Below, piece by piece: positions 17,789 through 25,556 of a DNA stretch of 64,000 nucleotides. Origin of the DNA: Phormidesmis priestleyi ULC007 (GTDB taxonomy: Bacteria > Cyanobacteriota > Cyanobacteriia > Leptolyngbyales > Leptolyngbyaceae); contig NZ_MPPI01000016.1 of NCBI RefSeq assembly GCF_001895925.1, positions 1 through 64,000 of the forward strand, in the 5' to 3' direction. The position numbers were made by a program, and so were the translations under genes. The notes under the pieces were generated by a model. The model had not been told where the DNA came from and did not search any database. It saw only the letters and a list, made by a program, of their open reading frames with translations. Positions within the stretch are counted from its first letter, which is position 1. Every line of letters starts with the position of its first letter.

Positions 17789-18688
17789 TTAATGAAATGG
17801 CTCAAAACTGAGAATGCCCCGATCGCCATCCAACCAAACCGGAACTCCTACGGGTAAGGCAGCATTTTCGCCATCGTGACCAAAAGGCAAGTCAGAGACG
17901 ATTGGAATTCCTAAATCACCAAGGCGATCGCATAATACTTCGTGAATAGTAAAACTAGGAATATTGCTAGGCGGATTGCATTGGCTAAAACGCCCCAACG
18001 CGATCGCACATACATTTTGAAATGCACCAGTCGATCGCCACTGGGTTAACATGCGATCGATCCGATAAGGGGCTTCACTCACATCCTCAAACGCTAGAAT
18101 AATATCTGATAAATCAGGTTGTAATGGCGTATTGAGAAGATGAGTGGCAACGGTAAGATTTGCTGGAAGTAACAATCCGGTTGCTTGCCCTCCACCGCAA
18201 CCTGAGCCTGTGAGCGATCGTAACGGACGACCTTCGACCCAATCAAATAATCGTTCTTTTGACCAATCTGGCTCGGTGGCGATCGTGGTCAACAAAGGCG
18301 CGTGAACTCCAGAAATTCCTTGATGGCTAAAGCTCCACAGCAGGCTGGTGATGTCAGAAAACCCAATCAGCCACTTCGGTTCTGTTAAAGGAAACGTCCA
18401 ATCTTCAAGCAGCCTGGCTCCCCCATATCCACCTCTGGCACACAGAATGCCTTTACATTCGGGATCTTTGAGGGCGATTTCTAGCTGAGTGCGGCGGTTT
18501 GCGTCAGTCCCGGCGAGGTAGCCGTATTGATCGTCAAATCCGGGTGTTAACTCGACTCGATAGCCTCGATCGCGCCAAACGTCTACGCCTTGCTGAAAGG
18601 CACTCATTTCTCTCAAGGTGCCGCTCGGAGCAATGACTCGTAACAAATCACCGGGTTTAAGCGGGGCTGGAGGTTGGCAACGTTTCAT
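17789..18688 (-). CDS. LD-carboxypeptidase, peptidase family S66
   Basis: A 299-residue enzyme of the MccF/LdcA family. The nucleophile Ser111 sits in IGFSDITSLL. LAFEDVSEAPYRIDRML holds the catalytic Glu, and PFGHDGENAALPVGVP holds the His. Family members trim the terminal D-Ala from murein tetrapeptides during cell-wall recycling or hydrolyse microcin C-type antibiotics; the choice cannot be made here. No signal peptide, so probably cytoplasmic. It begins three bases after the stop of the glycosyltransferase gene on the same strand and very likely shares its transcript. Confidence 0.9.
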   Translation of the reverse strand: MKRCQPPAPLKPGDLLRVIAPSGTLREMSAFQQGVDVWRDRGYRVELTPGFDDQYGYLAGTDANRRTQLEIALKDPECKGILCARGGYGGARLLEDWTFPLTEPKWLIGFSDITSLLWSFSHQGISGVHAPLLTTIATEPDWSKERLFDWVEGRPLRSLTGSGCGGGQATGLLLPANLTVATHLLNTPLQPDLSDIILAFEDVSEAPYRIDRMLTQWRSTGAFQNVCAIALGRFSQCNPPSNIPSFTIHEVLCDRLGDLGIPIVSDLPFGHDGENAALPVGVPVWLDGDRGILSFEPFH

Positions 18689-18691
18689 GTC

Positions 18692-19774
18692 TCAAACTTT
18701 TTTCAGGATCGTTTCAAACCAGGCTTCTAGGCGATCGCTCATTGCCTCTAAAGAATATTCAGCTTCGGCTTGGCGACGACAGGCTTGACGATCGAGACGA
18801 TCTAACTGGGCGATCGCGTTCACCAATCCATCGACGCTATCAGGTTCCACTAACCAACCTGTTTCGCCATCGCGAACAATTTCTGCGGGGCCGCCGCGAC
18901 GGTAGGCGATAACGGGCACTCCACAAGCAAGGGCTTCGATCGCCACATTTCCAAAGGCTTCGACCCAGCGAGGAGTCATTAATAATGCTTGTGATTGTCC
19001 TAACACTTGCTGCAATTCTGAGGTGGGCAAAAATCCGCCGTATGCGATCGCAGCGTCAGGATAATCAGCACAAATCTGATTCCAGTAAACCCTGTCTTGA
19101 ATCACGCCCCAAATCTTAAGCGGAATTCCAACGATTTGAGCCGCCGCTACCGCATCTTCTAAGCCTTTTTCTGGCGCGATTCGTCCGACCCAGGCGAGTT
19201 GTCGTTTAGGTTGAGCGCAAAACTCATAGAGGGACAAGTCAAAGCCGTTTTGAAGGTTGCGACAACGATCTGCAAACTGAAAGGTTTCTGCCTGTGCGCG
19301 ACTGTGAACTGCGATCGTGCCCGGAAACCCAACAGCAATTTGTTCAATGATCTGATCCATTGCGTCGGTGAGCGAACCCATGCTGACGAGGTGGGCGATC
19401 GGACGCTCAAAAAATGGGGTCAGATAGAAGGGCAACCAATCATAGGCAAAGTTAATCAGCAAATTATACTCGTGTTGAACCTGACGAGCATGCGCCCACA
19501 TATTCCCCAGCACCGCGTTTGGGGGCAGCGTGATTAGGGCATCGCCTCCTTGAGTTTGGGCAGTGATTTGCAAGTTCCCGGCGATCGTCACTAGAGGCAC
19601 GCCTTCGAGAACAGAATGGGCGGGAGCGACGATCGTAACTTGATGTCCCTGATGCTTTAAGGCTTGAGCAATATTTTTGAGGGTCAATTCTACGCCGCCC
19701 CCCAAACCCGACCCTAACGCACCTACCGACGTAGATAGCAGCAATAATTTGAGAGGATGTTGGAATCGCGTCAC
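18692..19774 (-). CDS. GT4 glycosyltransferase, BGluT-like
   Basis: A 360-residue GT-B enzyme. The N-terminal domain has LGSGLGGGVELTLKNIA, and the C-terminal domain has WVGRIAPEKGLEDAV and EAFGNVAIEALACGVPVIAYRRGG, the E-x7-E nucleotide-sugar motif. The sequence strongly recalls the cyanobacterial UDP-glucose:tetrahydrobiopterin glucosyltransferase (shared runs NFAYDWLPFYLTPFF and SMGSLTDAMDQ). That would make glucosylated pterins, possible UV-A photoreceptor cofactors. The assignment is from memory of the family and needs confirmation. It is followed at once by the LD-carboxypeptidase gene. Confidence 0.75.
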   Translation of the reverse strand: MTRFQHPLKLLLLSTSVGALGSGLGGGVELTLKNIAQALKHQGHQVTIVAPAHSVLEGVPLVTIAGNLQITAQTQGGDALITLPPNAVLGNMWAHARQVQHEYNLLINFAYDWLPFYLTPFFERPIAHLVSMGSLTDAMDQIIEQIAVGFPGTIAVHSRAQAETFQFADRCRNLQNGFDLSLYEFCAQPKRQLAWVGRIAPEKGLEDAVAAAQIVGIPLKIWGVIQDRVYWNQICADYPDAAIAYGGFLPTSELQQVLGQSQALLMTPRWVEAFGNVAIEALACGVPVIAYRRGGPAEIVRDGETGWLVEPDSVDGLVNAIAQLDRLDRQACRRQAEAEYSLEAMSDRLEAWFETILKKV

Positions 19775-19959
19775 AAGGTTTGAACGCTAAAGTTTTTTTC
19801 TTAACTGAGTTTGTTATAGGACAGCATATCAGGTGAAGCGGTCGAATTGTGTTGTTTTAAAGAAGATAGAACTTATGATCTAATGCGATCTCGGCTTCGA
19901 GTTGTGGGGTCATCGTTCAGATCGATCGGTGGAGTGCAGCGATCGTTGGAATAGATTTG

Positions 19960-20009
19960 TGTACAGTAAAGTAGAAAACCTGGGGGTATTGTACAGTACT
20001 TGTACAGTA
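19960..20009 (+). promoter_or_regulatory. Three TGTACAGTA direct repeats
   Basis: TGTACAGTA occurs at 19960, 19990 and 20001, the last two 11 bases apart (one helical turn). They lie 45-94 bases upstream of the PhnD-like gene start and 186 or more bases from the divergent glycosyltransferase start. The spacing suggests binding sites for a regulator of the PhnD-like gene. I could not fit them to the NtcA (GTA-N8-TAC) or the cyanobacterial LexA consensus. Confidence 0.45.
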
Positions 20010-20053
20010 TCGAATTGTTTAGAACACTATCGACTGACTTACAGCAAAAGAAG

Positions 20054-20980
20054 ATGATGGATGAAGCTGCCAGCACAACAATGAGGCGATTGAGCGTAAC
20101 CTTACCTTCGAGAATTTCCCGTCGCGGGTTCCTCTATTTGATGCTGCTGTCTGCCTGTAGCGCCCCCACACCCACACCTCAACATCGATCGCTGCTAGTT
20201 GGGACGGTTAGCTACGACGAGAGTAGTAAATCGCTTGACCAATATGAGCGCTTCAAACGCTACTTAAGCGAAAGAACTCAGTCATTGGTGGAGTTAGAGC
20301 CTACCTTAAATGAAAGCAGAGCGCTGGCTCAAATTCAAAGACAAGAGTGGTCACTCGTGTTTGCACCCCCCGGTTTAACCGCGATCGCGATCTCGCAACA
20401 CCAATATATACCCCTCTTTCCGCTGTTTGGCGTGCAGGGCTTGCGGTCAGTGTTGGTTGTGCGTGACGATAGCCCGATTCAATCGATCGCGGCGATCGCG
20501 GGCAAATCTCTGGCGCTGGGCAAACCAGGTTCAGCCACAGGATACTACCTGCCGATTTTCAACCTATATGGTTTAACGCTTTCTGAACTGATATTTCCGC
20601 CCACCCCTAAGGCGATTTTAGAAGCGGTTGTTGAAGGTAAAGCAGCAGTAGGTGCAGTATCGCTCGAAGAATTTGCGGCTTACAAAAGTCAGGTGACTCC
20701 ATTCAATCTACGGATCTTGTTCACCGATGTTCATCCCGTCCCGGCGGGTGCAGTGTTGATCAGCCCGACGATCGAGCGCAATGCTCAAGAGTCCATCCGC
20801 AAGATTTTGAGTGAAACGCCTTCTGTGGTCGCCCAAGAAGCGGGATTTGTGACGAATGCTCCGGTTCCAGATTACAAGTATATGATTTCGGTCGTAGAGC
20901 GGGTGAGAGCCATTTTTCCAGGCGATAGCAAAGAGACGGCGGCGTTGCTTCAACAAAAACCTGTCCGATTATTCAAGTAG
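20054..20980 (+). CDS. PhnD-like periplasmic substrate-binding lipoprotein (orphan)
   Basis: A 308-residue protein of the phosphate/phosphonate-binding PhnD family. The N-terminus holds SRRGFLYLMLLSAC, that is a twin-arginine-like pair, a hydrophobic core and a lipobox Cys, so it should be a lipoprotein. The binding fold shows VGTVSYDES, LVFAPPGLTAIAIS, VVRDDSPIQSIAAIAGK and GSATGYYLP, the usual helix that caps an oxyanion. Its ligand is not readable from sequence. No permease or ATPase adjoins it, unlike the phnDCE-type set at 42-44.6 kb. I took the ATG at 20054; a TTG at 20000 in frame lies inside the TGTACAGTA repeats. Confidence 0.85.
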   Translation: MMDEAASTTMRRLSVTLPSRISRRGFLYLMLLSACSAPTPTPQHRSLLVGTVSYDESSKSLDQYERFKRYLSERTQSLVELEPTLNESRALAQIQRQEWSLVFAPPGLTAIAISQHQYIPLFPLFGVQGLRSVLVVRDDSPIQSIAAIAGKSLALGKPGSATGYYLPIFNLYGLTLSELIFPPTPKAILEAVVEGKAAVGAVSLEEFAAYKSQVTPFNLRILFTDVHPVPAGAVLISPTIERNAQESIRKILSETPSVVAQEAGFVTNAPVPDYKYMISVVERVRAIFPGDSKETAALLQQKPVRLFK

Positions 20981-21003
20981 GGGCACGATATGTCGTGTCC
21001 TTT
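20978..21003. repeat. Short palindromic repeat (family G)
   Basis: 'AGGGGCACGATATGTCGTGTCC' directly after the stop codon of the PhnD-like gene. It resembles the hairpins at 8866 and 35023 and may act as a 3' stabiliser or terminator. Confidence 0.45.
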
Positions 21004-21044
21004 AGTTGTCGGTTGAACGATCGCAATTGTTCTTGAAATTAGAT

Positions 21045-21222
21045 TAGACCTCCTGTATGAATCCGGGAACGCCCCCTAAATCCCCCATGAATGGGGGACT
21101 TTGAGAAGATCTGCGGGTTCAAAGTCCCCCATTTTGGGGGATTTAGGGGGCACAAGCCGACCCAAACAGCGCGAGATCCGATCGCAGTTTATATCGAGAA
21201 TTCTATTCATGCAGGAGGTCTA
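21045..21222. mobile_element. MITE family A, with hairpin core
   Basis: A 178-bp element ending in inverted repeats TAGACCTCCTGTATGAAT and ATTCATGCAGGAGGTCTA. It contains the ~80-bp hairpin core (21071-21151) that starts GCCCCCTAAATCCCCCA and ends in its complement. It encodes nothing. Other members are at 24546-24722 (opposite orientation), 44981-45063 (core deleted) and a right end at about 41718-41730. The TA at each tip is probably the target duplication, as shown by the copy in the GT9 gene. Confidence 0.8.
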
Positions 21223-21224
21223 TT

Positions 21225-21303
21225 AACGATCGTGGATTAAAAATATCGGTTACTTGCAACGCCAATGGGCACGGCAGTGCCATGCCCTTACAACGATCCT
21301 AAG
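21225..21303. repeat. Dispersed repeat (family E)
   Basis: 'ACGATCGTGGATTAAAAATAT', 'ACTTGCAACGCCAATGG' and the GGGCACGGCAGTGCCATGCCC hairpin, in the same order as at 12773. It abuts the MITE at 21222 and runs into the stop of the MinD-type gene, so it may serve as that gene's 3' hairpin. Confidence 0.5.
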
Positions 21304-22090
21304 CCAATAACTTCGCACCAGAACCCATAATTTGTTTAGCGATCGCAGTCACTTCTTGAGTCCAGGGATGATCGGGATATCGCAAGCAGAAGATGCCGCT
21401 GCTCCCCAAATCAAACATCTCTTCGCAGACTGGCAAAATGCCTGCCACTGGGGTTTCGTAGGTATTCTGCACCCGTTGCCGCAACTCTTTAAAGTTGAGA
21501 GTCGGCAGTGCTTTGTTAATGACGAGCAGCATCTTCGGCACTTCTAGCTTGCGAGCTACATCGATCGCGACGGCTGTACCTTGATAATCTTGCTTGTCTG
21601 GGCGAAGAATCAACACCAGCGTATCAGAGAGAATAATAGACAGCAACGTTTCTTCGTTAATGCCGGGATGCGTATCGATCAACAGATAATCTAACTTTAA
21701 GCGACGAACTAAATTATGCAACCCGTCATTCAGCAGACGTGCATCATAGCCTTCGCGCAAAACGCGAGAGATATCACTCATGCGAATGCTAGAAGGAAGA
21801 AGATGAATGCTGCCCTGACGACCAAAAAAGGATTGTTTTTGCTTCAGAATGGGACTGACATCGTAAACGGCTTCTTCGATCGCGCAACGTCCCCATAAAT
21901 AATCGTTTAGGGTATAGCGCATTTGATCTTCTTCCAGCCCAAATAAAACGTGAATTCCGGGCGATTGGATGTCGGTGTCAACTACTCCAACTCGGCGACC
22001 AGAACGAGCGATCAGCGTAGCGAGGTTACTGGTAACGTTTGATTTACCAGTTCCGCCACGAAACGAATGAACCGAGATTATTTCAGACAC
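21299..22090 (-). CDS. MinD/ParA-family P-loop ATPase
   Basis: A 263-residue SIMIBI ATPase. The P-loop is FRGGTGKSN (residues 10-18): the deviant Walker A lysine of MinD/ParA proteins (KGGxGKS) is replaced by Arg11. VVDTDIQSPG is the Walker A' region and DYLLIDTHPGINEE the Walker B. The protein lacks a MinD-type C-terminal membrane helix. Such ATPases position cell components or act as switches with a partner. It sits 49 bases downstream of a heme-sensor gene on the same strand, so the two probably form an operon with the ATPase as the sensor's partner; that link is inference. Confidence 0.85.
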   Translation of the reverse strand: MSEIISVHSFRGGTGKSNVTSNLATLIARSGRRVGVVDTDIQSPGIHVLFGLEEDQMRYTLNDYLWGRCAIEEAVYDVSPILKQKQSFFGRQGSIHLLPSSIRMSDISRVLREGYDARLLNDGLHNLVRRLKLDYLLIDTHPGINEETLLSIILSDTLVLILRPDKQDYQGTAVAIDVARKLEVPKMLLVINKALPTLNFKELRQRVQNTYETPVAGILPVCEEMFDLGSSGIFCLRYPDHPWTQEVTAIAKQIMGSGAKLLA

Positions 22091-22139
22091 GATAAATCCT
22101 CAAGGGTGAAACGACTGGTTAGATTAACTTAAACAATAA

Positions 22140-23204
22140 TTATTCATCCACAGCATCGCGCTTGCTTCTCATGGCTCTCGCCTCCTCCTGCAATTTTTGA
22201 AACGATTCTGATTCAGCGATTTCAGCAACTTGACGTGCCCGCTTATTGTCGTCAATTTCAAGACGAAGTTTTTGCAACTGTTGTCTGAGTTGTTGCTCAC
22301 GAGCATAAATTTCCTGCACCATACGTTGAAACACTCGTCCCAATTGTCCTAGCTCATCGTTTCGCTTGACGATCGCCTTAAGTTTTCCATGCTCAAACTC
22401 TGCCGCTTCCTCAGCGCTGATTTCATCCATACTGATTTTTTGAGCGAGTTGCGCCATGGGCTTAATCGGTTGCAGCACGTTTCGCTTGAGCAAATAGTTA
22501 ATCAGTAAAATAACTAGTGCGAAAATACCCACGAATATACTAATGATCAAAAAAGATGCACGATTGGCATCGTCAAAGACTTTGCTAGCAGGAACGTAAA
22601 TAATTTGGCTGCCTAACACTTCGTTGAGTTTCCATCCAAAGCCATTTTCTGAACCATAGCTGGCGATGTGGCTTTTTGGAGCGGCTTCTGGTGTGCTGTG
22701 ACAGCGCAAACAGGTCGCATTTTTGACTGAAAATGGACGAGCGCTATAAAACATCTTTTCGCCCACCGAGTCGCGAAATCCAGATATATTTTTCAGCCCT
22801 GATTCGCTGTTAAATCGTTTTGTGATACCCGCTTCAAACTCATCGGCTTTATCTCGTAAATTGGTTGGGTTTAGCAGCGCATCTTTATAAAAGAAGTCTT
22901 TATAGTCTTCATTTTTGCGAAGACTCTCAAAGACTTCTCTGACGGTGTAACTAGGAATGACTTCGGGAATAAACGTGGCTTGAGTGTCAACCATCGGCAT
23001 CAAGAGAGGGCTGACGTGAGTGTTTGTGAAAGCGCGTACCGAGTTCATCGTTTCTGCCAAAATTTGGCTGCGGTAGCCGATTTCAGATTCGGCTTTTTGC
23101 TCAAGGGCATGAGATAATGCAAAACCACTGATGACGATCGCACCAACAAACACCAGCGATAGAAGTAAAGTAAATTTTGTTGCCAATTTGAATCGATTAA
23201 ACAT
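22140..23204 (-). CDS. Membrane c-heme sensor: DUF3365 plus HAMP domain
   Basis: A 354-residue protein. A membrane helix (about residues 12-32) leads to an extracytoplasmic DUF3365 domain with one CxxCH heme-attachment site (Cys165, Cys168, His169). A second membrane helix follows (about 216-240), then a HAMP domain with RNDELGQLGRVFQRMV, and a C-terminal coiled coil. There is no kinase, cyclase or receiver domain, so the output must pass to a partner, plausibly the MinD-type ATPase encoded next. DUF3365 proteins are thought to sense redox state or small ligands through the heme. The start codon follows a hydrophobic-signal pattern typical of the family. Confidence 0.88.
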   Translation of the reverse strand: MFNRFKLATKFTLLLSLVFVGAIVISGFALSHALEQKAESEIGYRSQILAETMNSVRAFTNTHVSPLLMPMVDTQATFIPEVIPSYTVREVFESLRKNEDYKDFFYKDALLNPTNLRDKADEFEAGITKRFNSESGLKNISGFRDSVGEKMFYSARPFSVKNATCLRCHSTPEAAPKSHIASYGSENGFGWKLNEVLGSQIIYVPASKVFDDANRASFLIISIFVGIFALVILLINYLLKRNVLQPIKPMAQLAQKISMDEISAEEAAEFEHGKLKAIVKRNDELGQLGRVFQRMVQEIYAREQQLRQQLQKLRLEIDDNKRARQVAEIAESESFQKLQEEARAMRSKRDAVDE

Positions 23205-23645
23205 GGTCGTTTCCGTTGGTATTTACAACACTGCTGAAAATTTACGGATACTCATAAATCATTGGGCTTAAAATCTCTCGGCAATCATCTTAATAGTCTG
23301 TTACCGATCGAGATCAGTTCTAATAATTCATTGACGCTTATACGTTTATTCATACTGCGATATGCACTGAAAGCACCACATTGAGCGTGCATTCATCACT
23401 TTAGTTGGAGCGATCGGCGATCGCCTATAACGAAAGTCCGGGGTGTGATTTAACCGTGTGCAGCGAAAGTCAGACCGCCTCTACCTACTTCGCCTTAGAC
23501 CGAATCCTAGACGTTTTTCAGATGTGCATCCCTAGGTGAAATTCGTATTCTAGGGACATCAAGCAGGAAACGAATGAAGCGATTCACGCAATCACAATTC
23601 TGTTTGAGTCAACACACAAACACACAAACCAAGGAGAAACACATC
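23205..23645. other. Leader and intergenic region before the peptide genes
   Basis: A divergent gap between the heme-sensor gene and the first peptide gene, without a credible long frame. At 23521-23561 an inverted repeat (GATG..TCCCTAG / CTAGGGA.CATC) would form a hairpin about 85 bases upstream of the first peptide start. 'AAGGAGAAACACATC' precedes the ATG at 23646. The promoter for the peptide locus should lie here. Confidence 0.5.
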
Positions 23646-23861
23646 ATGTCTGAGAACAACTATTCTATGGAACTGTCTGCTGAAGATCTCGATCTCGTGG
23701 CTGGTGGCGCAAGACGATTTGCGGCTGCTGAAACCCAAGAACTCACTGACTTCCAAGCTAGCACCCTGAATTCTAGTCGCGGCGGTGTTAGCAGCACCAA
23801 CATTCAGGAAACCGACGACTTCAAGGCTGCCATCATCGAAGCGACCGAAACTGGCAACTAG
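23646..23861 (+). CDS. Gly-Gly leader bacteriocin-type precursor peptide 1
   Basis: A 71-residue precursor: a 21-residue leader ending ELSAEDLDLVAGG, then a 50-residue core beginning ARRFAAAETQ and ending AAIIEATETGN. The double glycine is the cleavage site for C39 peptidases, and one is encoded 5 kb downstream. The core is acidic and has no Cys, so lanthionines are excluded. The strong ribosome-binding site AAGGAG fixes the ATG at 23646 rather than an in-frame start 72 bases upstream. It is nearly identical to peptide 2. Such short leaders occur in cyanobacterial bacteriocin-type families; the biological activity of the core is unknown. Confidence 0.88.
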   Translation: MSENNYSMELSAEDLDLVAGGARRFAAAETQELTDFQASTLNSSRGGVSSTNIQETDDFKAAIIEATETGN

Positions 23862-23966
23862 TTCCACTGTTTGATTGCAACTTAGAGAGGTGCTTTCTCA
23901 AGGTAAATCCTCTCTGCTCAACTTCCTGACCGATCGTCAACTAACCACACTTTAAGGAGAACAAAA

Positions 23967-24188
23967 ATGAATTCCATCGACCCTATCCAATCTCAAGAAT
24001 TGTCTGCTGAAGATCTCGATTTAGTGGCTGGTGGCGCAAGACGATTTGCGGCTGCTGAGACTCAAGAACTCACTGACTTCCAAGCTAGCACCCTCAATTC
24101 TAGTCGCGGCGGTGTTAGCAGCACCAACATTCAAGAAACCGACGACTTCAAAGCTGCCATCTTTGAAGTGACCGAAACGGGCAACTAA
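23967..24188 (+). CDS. Gly-Gly leader precursor peptide 2
   Basis: A 73-residue precursor with a 23-residue leader (ELSAEDLDLVAGG) and a 50-residue core. The core differs from peptide 1 only in its last part (AAIFEVTETGN instead of AAIIEATETGN). A clean AAGGAGAAC ribosome-binding site precedes the ATG. The final 71 bases (24118-24188) are identical to those of peptide 3, pointing to recent gene conversion or unequal exchange. It should be cut after GG and exported by the same system as peptide 1. Confidence 0.88.
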   Translation: MNSIDPIQSQELSAEDLDLVAGGARRFAAAETQELTDFQASTLNSSRGGVSSTNIQETDDFKAAIFEVTETGN

Positions 24189-24257
24189 AGTCTGTCTTTT
24201 CAACCTTATCTAGTTCACTGATACATCACATACCCATACATCACAAGGAGAATGACC

Positions 24258-24476
24258 ATGACCTCAGAATCACACATCACCGTGGAACTGTCTGCTGAAG
24301 ATCTCGACCTAGTTGCAGGCGGTGCTCGTCGCGAAGCCGCAGCCTTCACCGCAGAACTACAAGACGTTCAGATCAGCACACTATCAGCCGATCGCAACGG
24401 GGTTCGCAGCACCAACATTCAAGAAACCGACGACTTCAAAGCTGCCATCTTTGAAGTGACCGAAACGGGCAACTAA
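24258..24476 (+). CDS. Gly-Gly leader precursor peptide 3
   Basis: A 72-residue precursor: a 22-residue leader with ELSAEDLDLVAGG and a 50-residue core. The core's first half is divergent (ARREAAAFTAELQDVQ) and its second half matches peptide 2. Two ATGs are close together. The one at 24258 has AAGGAG seven bases upstream, while that at 24252 leaves only one base, so 24258 is chosen. That all three cores have exactly 50 residues despite divergence suggests length is constrained. Confidence 0.85.
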   Translation: MTSESHITVELSAEDLDLVAGGARREAAAFTAELQDVQISTLSADRNGVRSTNIQETDDFKAAIFEVTETGN

Positions 24477-24545
24477 CCCCACGATCGGAATCGAGAGATA
24501 GTTTTCTAAACAAACTCTCATAGGGGCATGGCAGCGTGCCCCTAT

Positions 24546-24722
24546 GAGACCTCCTGCGTGAATAGGATTTCAGATATAAACTGCTCTCAGGTCTCGCTCC
24601 GTTTAGGTCGGCTTGTGCCCCCTAAATCCCCCATTCTGGGGGACTTTGAGAAGACTTACGGTTTCAAAGTCCCCCATTCTGGGGGATTTAGGGGGCGTTC
24701 CCGGATTTGTGCAGGAGGTCTA
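24546..24722. mobile_element. MITE family A, inverted copy, between peptide genes
   Basis: A 177-bp element with ends GAGACCTCCTGCGTGAAT and TTTGTGCAGGAGGTCTA and the hairpin core at 24617-24696. Compared with 21045-21222 it lies in the opposite orientation. It sits between peptides 3 and 4 and directly upstream of the peptide 4 ribosome-binding site, so it may end the upstream transcript or change expression of peptides 4 and 5. Confidence 0.8.
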
Positions 24723-24755
24723 TTTAACCGATACCCCCAATAAGGAGAACCCCCT

Positions 24756-25043
24756 ATGTCAGATGACCAAATTAAGCCCACCGATGCTGTCGAGTTGTCC
24801 GATGAGGAATTAGAGGACGTGGCAGGCGGTTTCAATCTCCGTTTGAATGCCGCTTTTTTCCGACAGACTAATATCTCAACTTCACAAGAGACTGGAGGAT
24901 ATGGTTCCTCAAAGTCTACGTTTGCGGCAGAAAACATCGAATCTGTCGGTCTTCAAATTCTGATCACCGATGCCAGTGCAGAAGACCTTGATGCTCTGAG
25001 TGGGCTGCTAGGAAGTGCGACTGCGATCGACGGTTCAGACTAA
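24756..25043 (+). CDS. Gly-Gly leader precursor peptide 4 (divergent)
   Basis: A 95-residue precursor: a 24-residue leader ending ELEDVAGG and a 71-residue product starting FNLRLNAAFFRQT. The leader keeps the acidic LSDEELEDVAGG pattern, but the product is unrelated to peptides 1-3. Near its end TDASAEDLDALSGLLGSA echoes the leader motif SAEDLDLVAGGA, as if a second leader-like segment were present. There is no Cys. The AAGGAGAAC ribosome-binding site fixes the ATG. The MITE just upstream separates it from peptides 1-3. Confidence 0.82.
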   Translation: MSDDQIKPTDAVELSDEELEDVAGGFNLRLNAAFFRQTNISTSQETGGYGSSKSTFAAENIESVGLQILITDASAEDLDALSGLLGSATAIDGSD

Positions 25044-25091
25044 ACACAACGACTCATAAAATAGCAAAAAATAGCAAGGAGAACAATTCTA

Positions 25092-25319
25092 ATGGACAAC
25101 AAAAAGCAACCTAAACCACAAGAGCTATCGGCTCAAGAACTTGCAGAAATCGCAGGTGGTGCTGCTGAATATCAACCAGGCAAGTATCCAGCCGATAGTA
25201 TATACGATACCGCCAAAGAAGCGATTTCAAAAAAGATTACCGATAAGGTGTCTGGTTATTACAACGACGATTCGGGAGTTGTTCCCTCCCCTAATCAATC
25301 ACCGCCGTTGATTCCATAG
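25092..25319 (+). CDS. Gly-Gly leader precursor peptide 5
   Basis: A 75-residue precursor. The leader (about 23 residues) contains LSAQELAEIAGG. The product starts AAEYQPGKYPADSIYDT and ends in a Pro-rich tail (VVPSPNQSPPLIP). Product and charge differ from all other peptides; it contains several Lys and Tyr residues and no Cys. AAGGAGAAC lies upstream at normal spacing. It is the last precursor before the accessory and transport genes. Confidence 0.8.
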   Translation: MDNKKQPKPQELSAQELAEIAGGAAEYQPGKYPADSIYDTAKEAISKKITDKVSGYYNDDSGVVPSPNQSPPLIP

Positions 25320-25381
25320 TAATCCTGAATGATTTGTGGGATGGGCATCCTGCCCGTACAGGCTAGAAGCTCCACTCTTAC

Positions 25382-25556
25382 CTACCGTGTATACGTAAGT
25401 CCTTTCGCTTCGTTATGAGCGGCTTCTGCCCCCTAAATCTCCCCAAATTGGGGGACTTTGAAACTGAAAGTCTGGGGTCAAAGTCCCGCAGGATGGAGGA
25501 TTTAGGGGGCGACCCCCAGCAATCTAAACTTAAAGCAATTTGTGTATACACGGTAG
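25382..25556. mobile_element. MITE family B, with hairpin core
   Basis: Perfect 13-base ends CTACCGTGTATAC and GTATACACGGTAG enclose the hairpin core at 25428-25510. CCACTCTTAC lies immediately before the element (25372-25381) and again just after it (25558-25567), which looks like a ~10-bp target duplication. Relatives are at 33794-33965, 41190-41365 and 41772-41930. The rest of the 497-base gap (25320-25816) holds no gene I can support. Confidence 0.75.

Noticed and set aside
19960-20009. NtcA or LexA binding site
   Set aside because: The TGTACAGTA repeats do not fit GTA-N8-TAC or the cyanobacterial LexA consensus.
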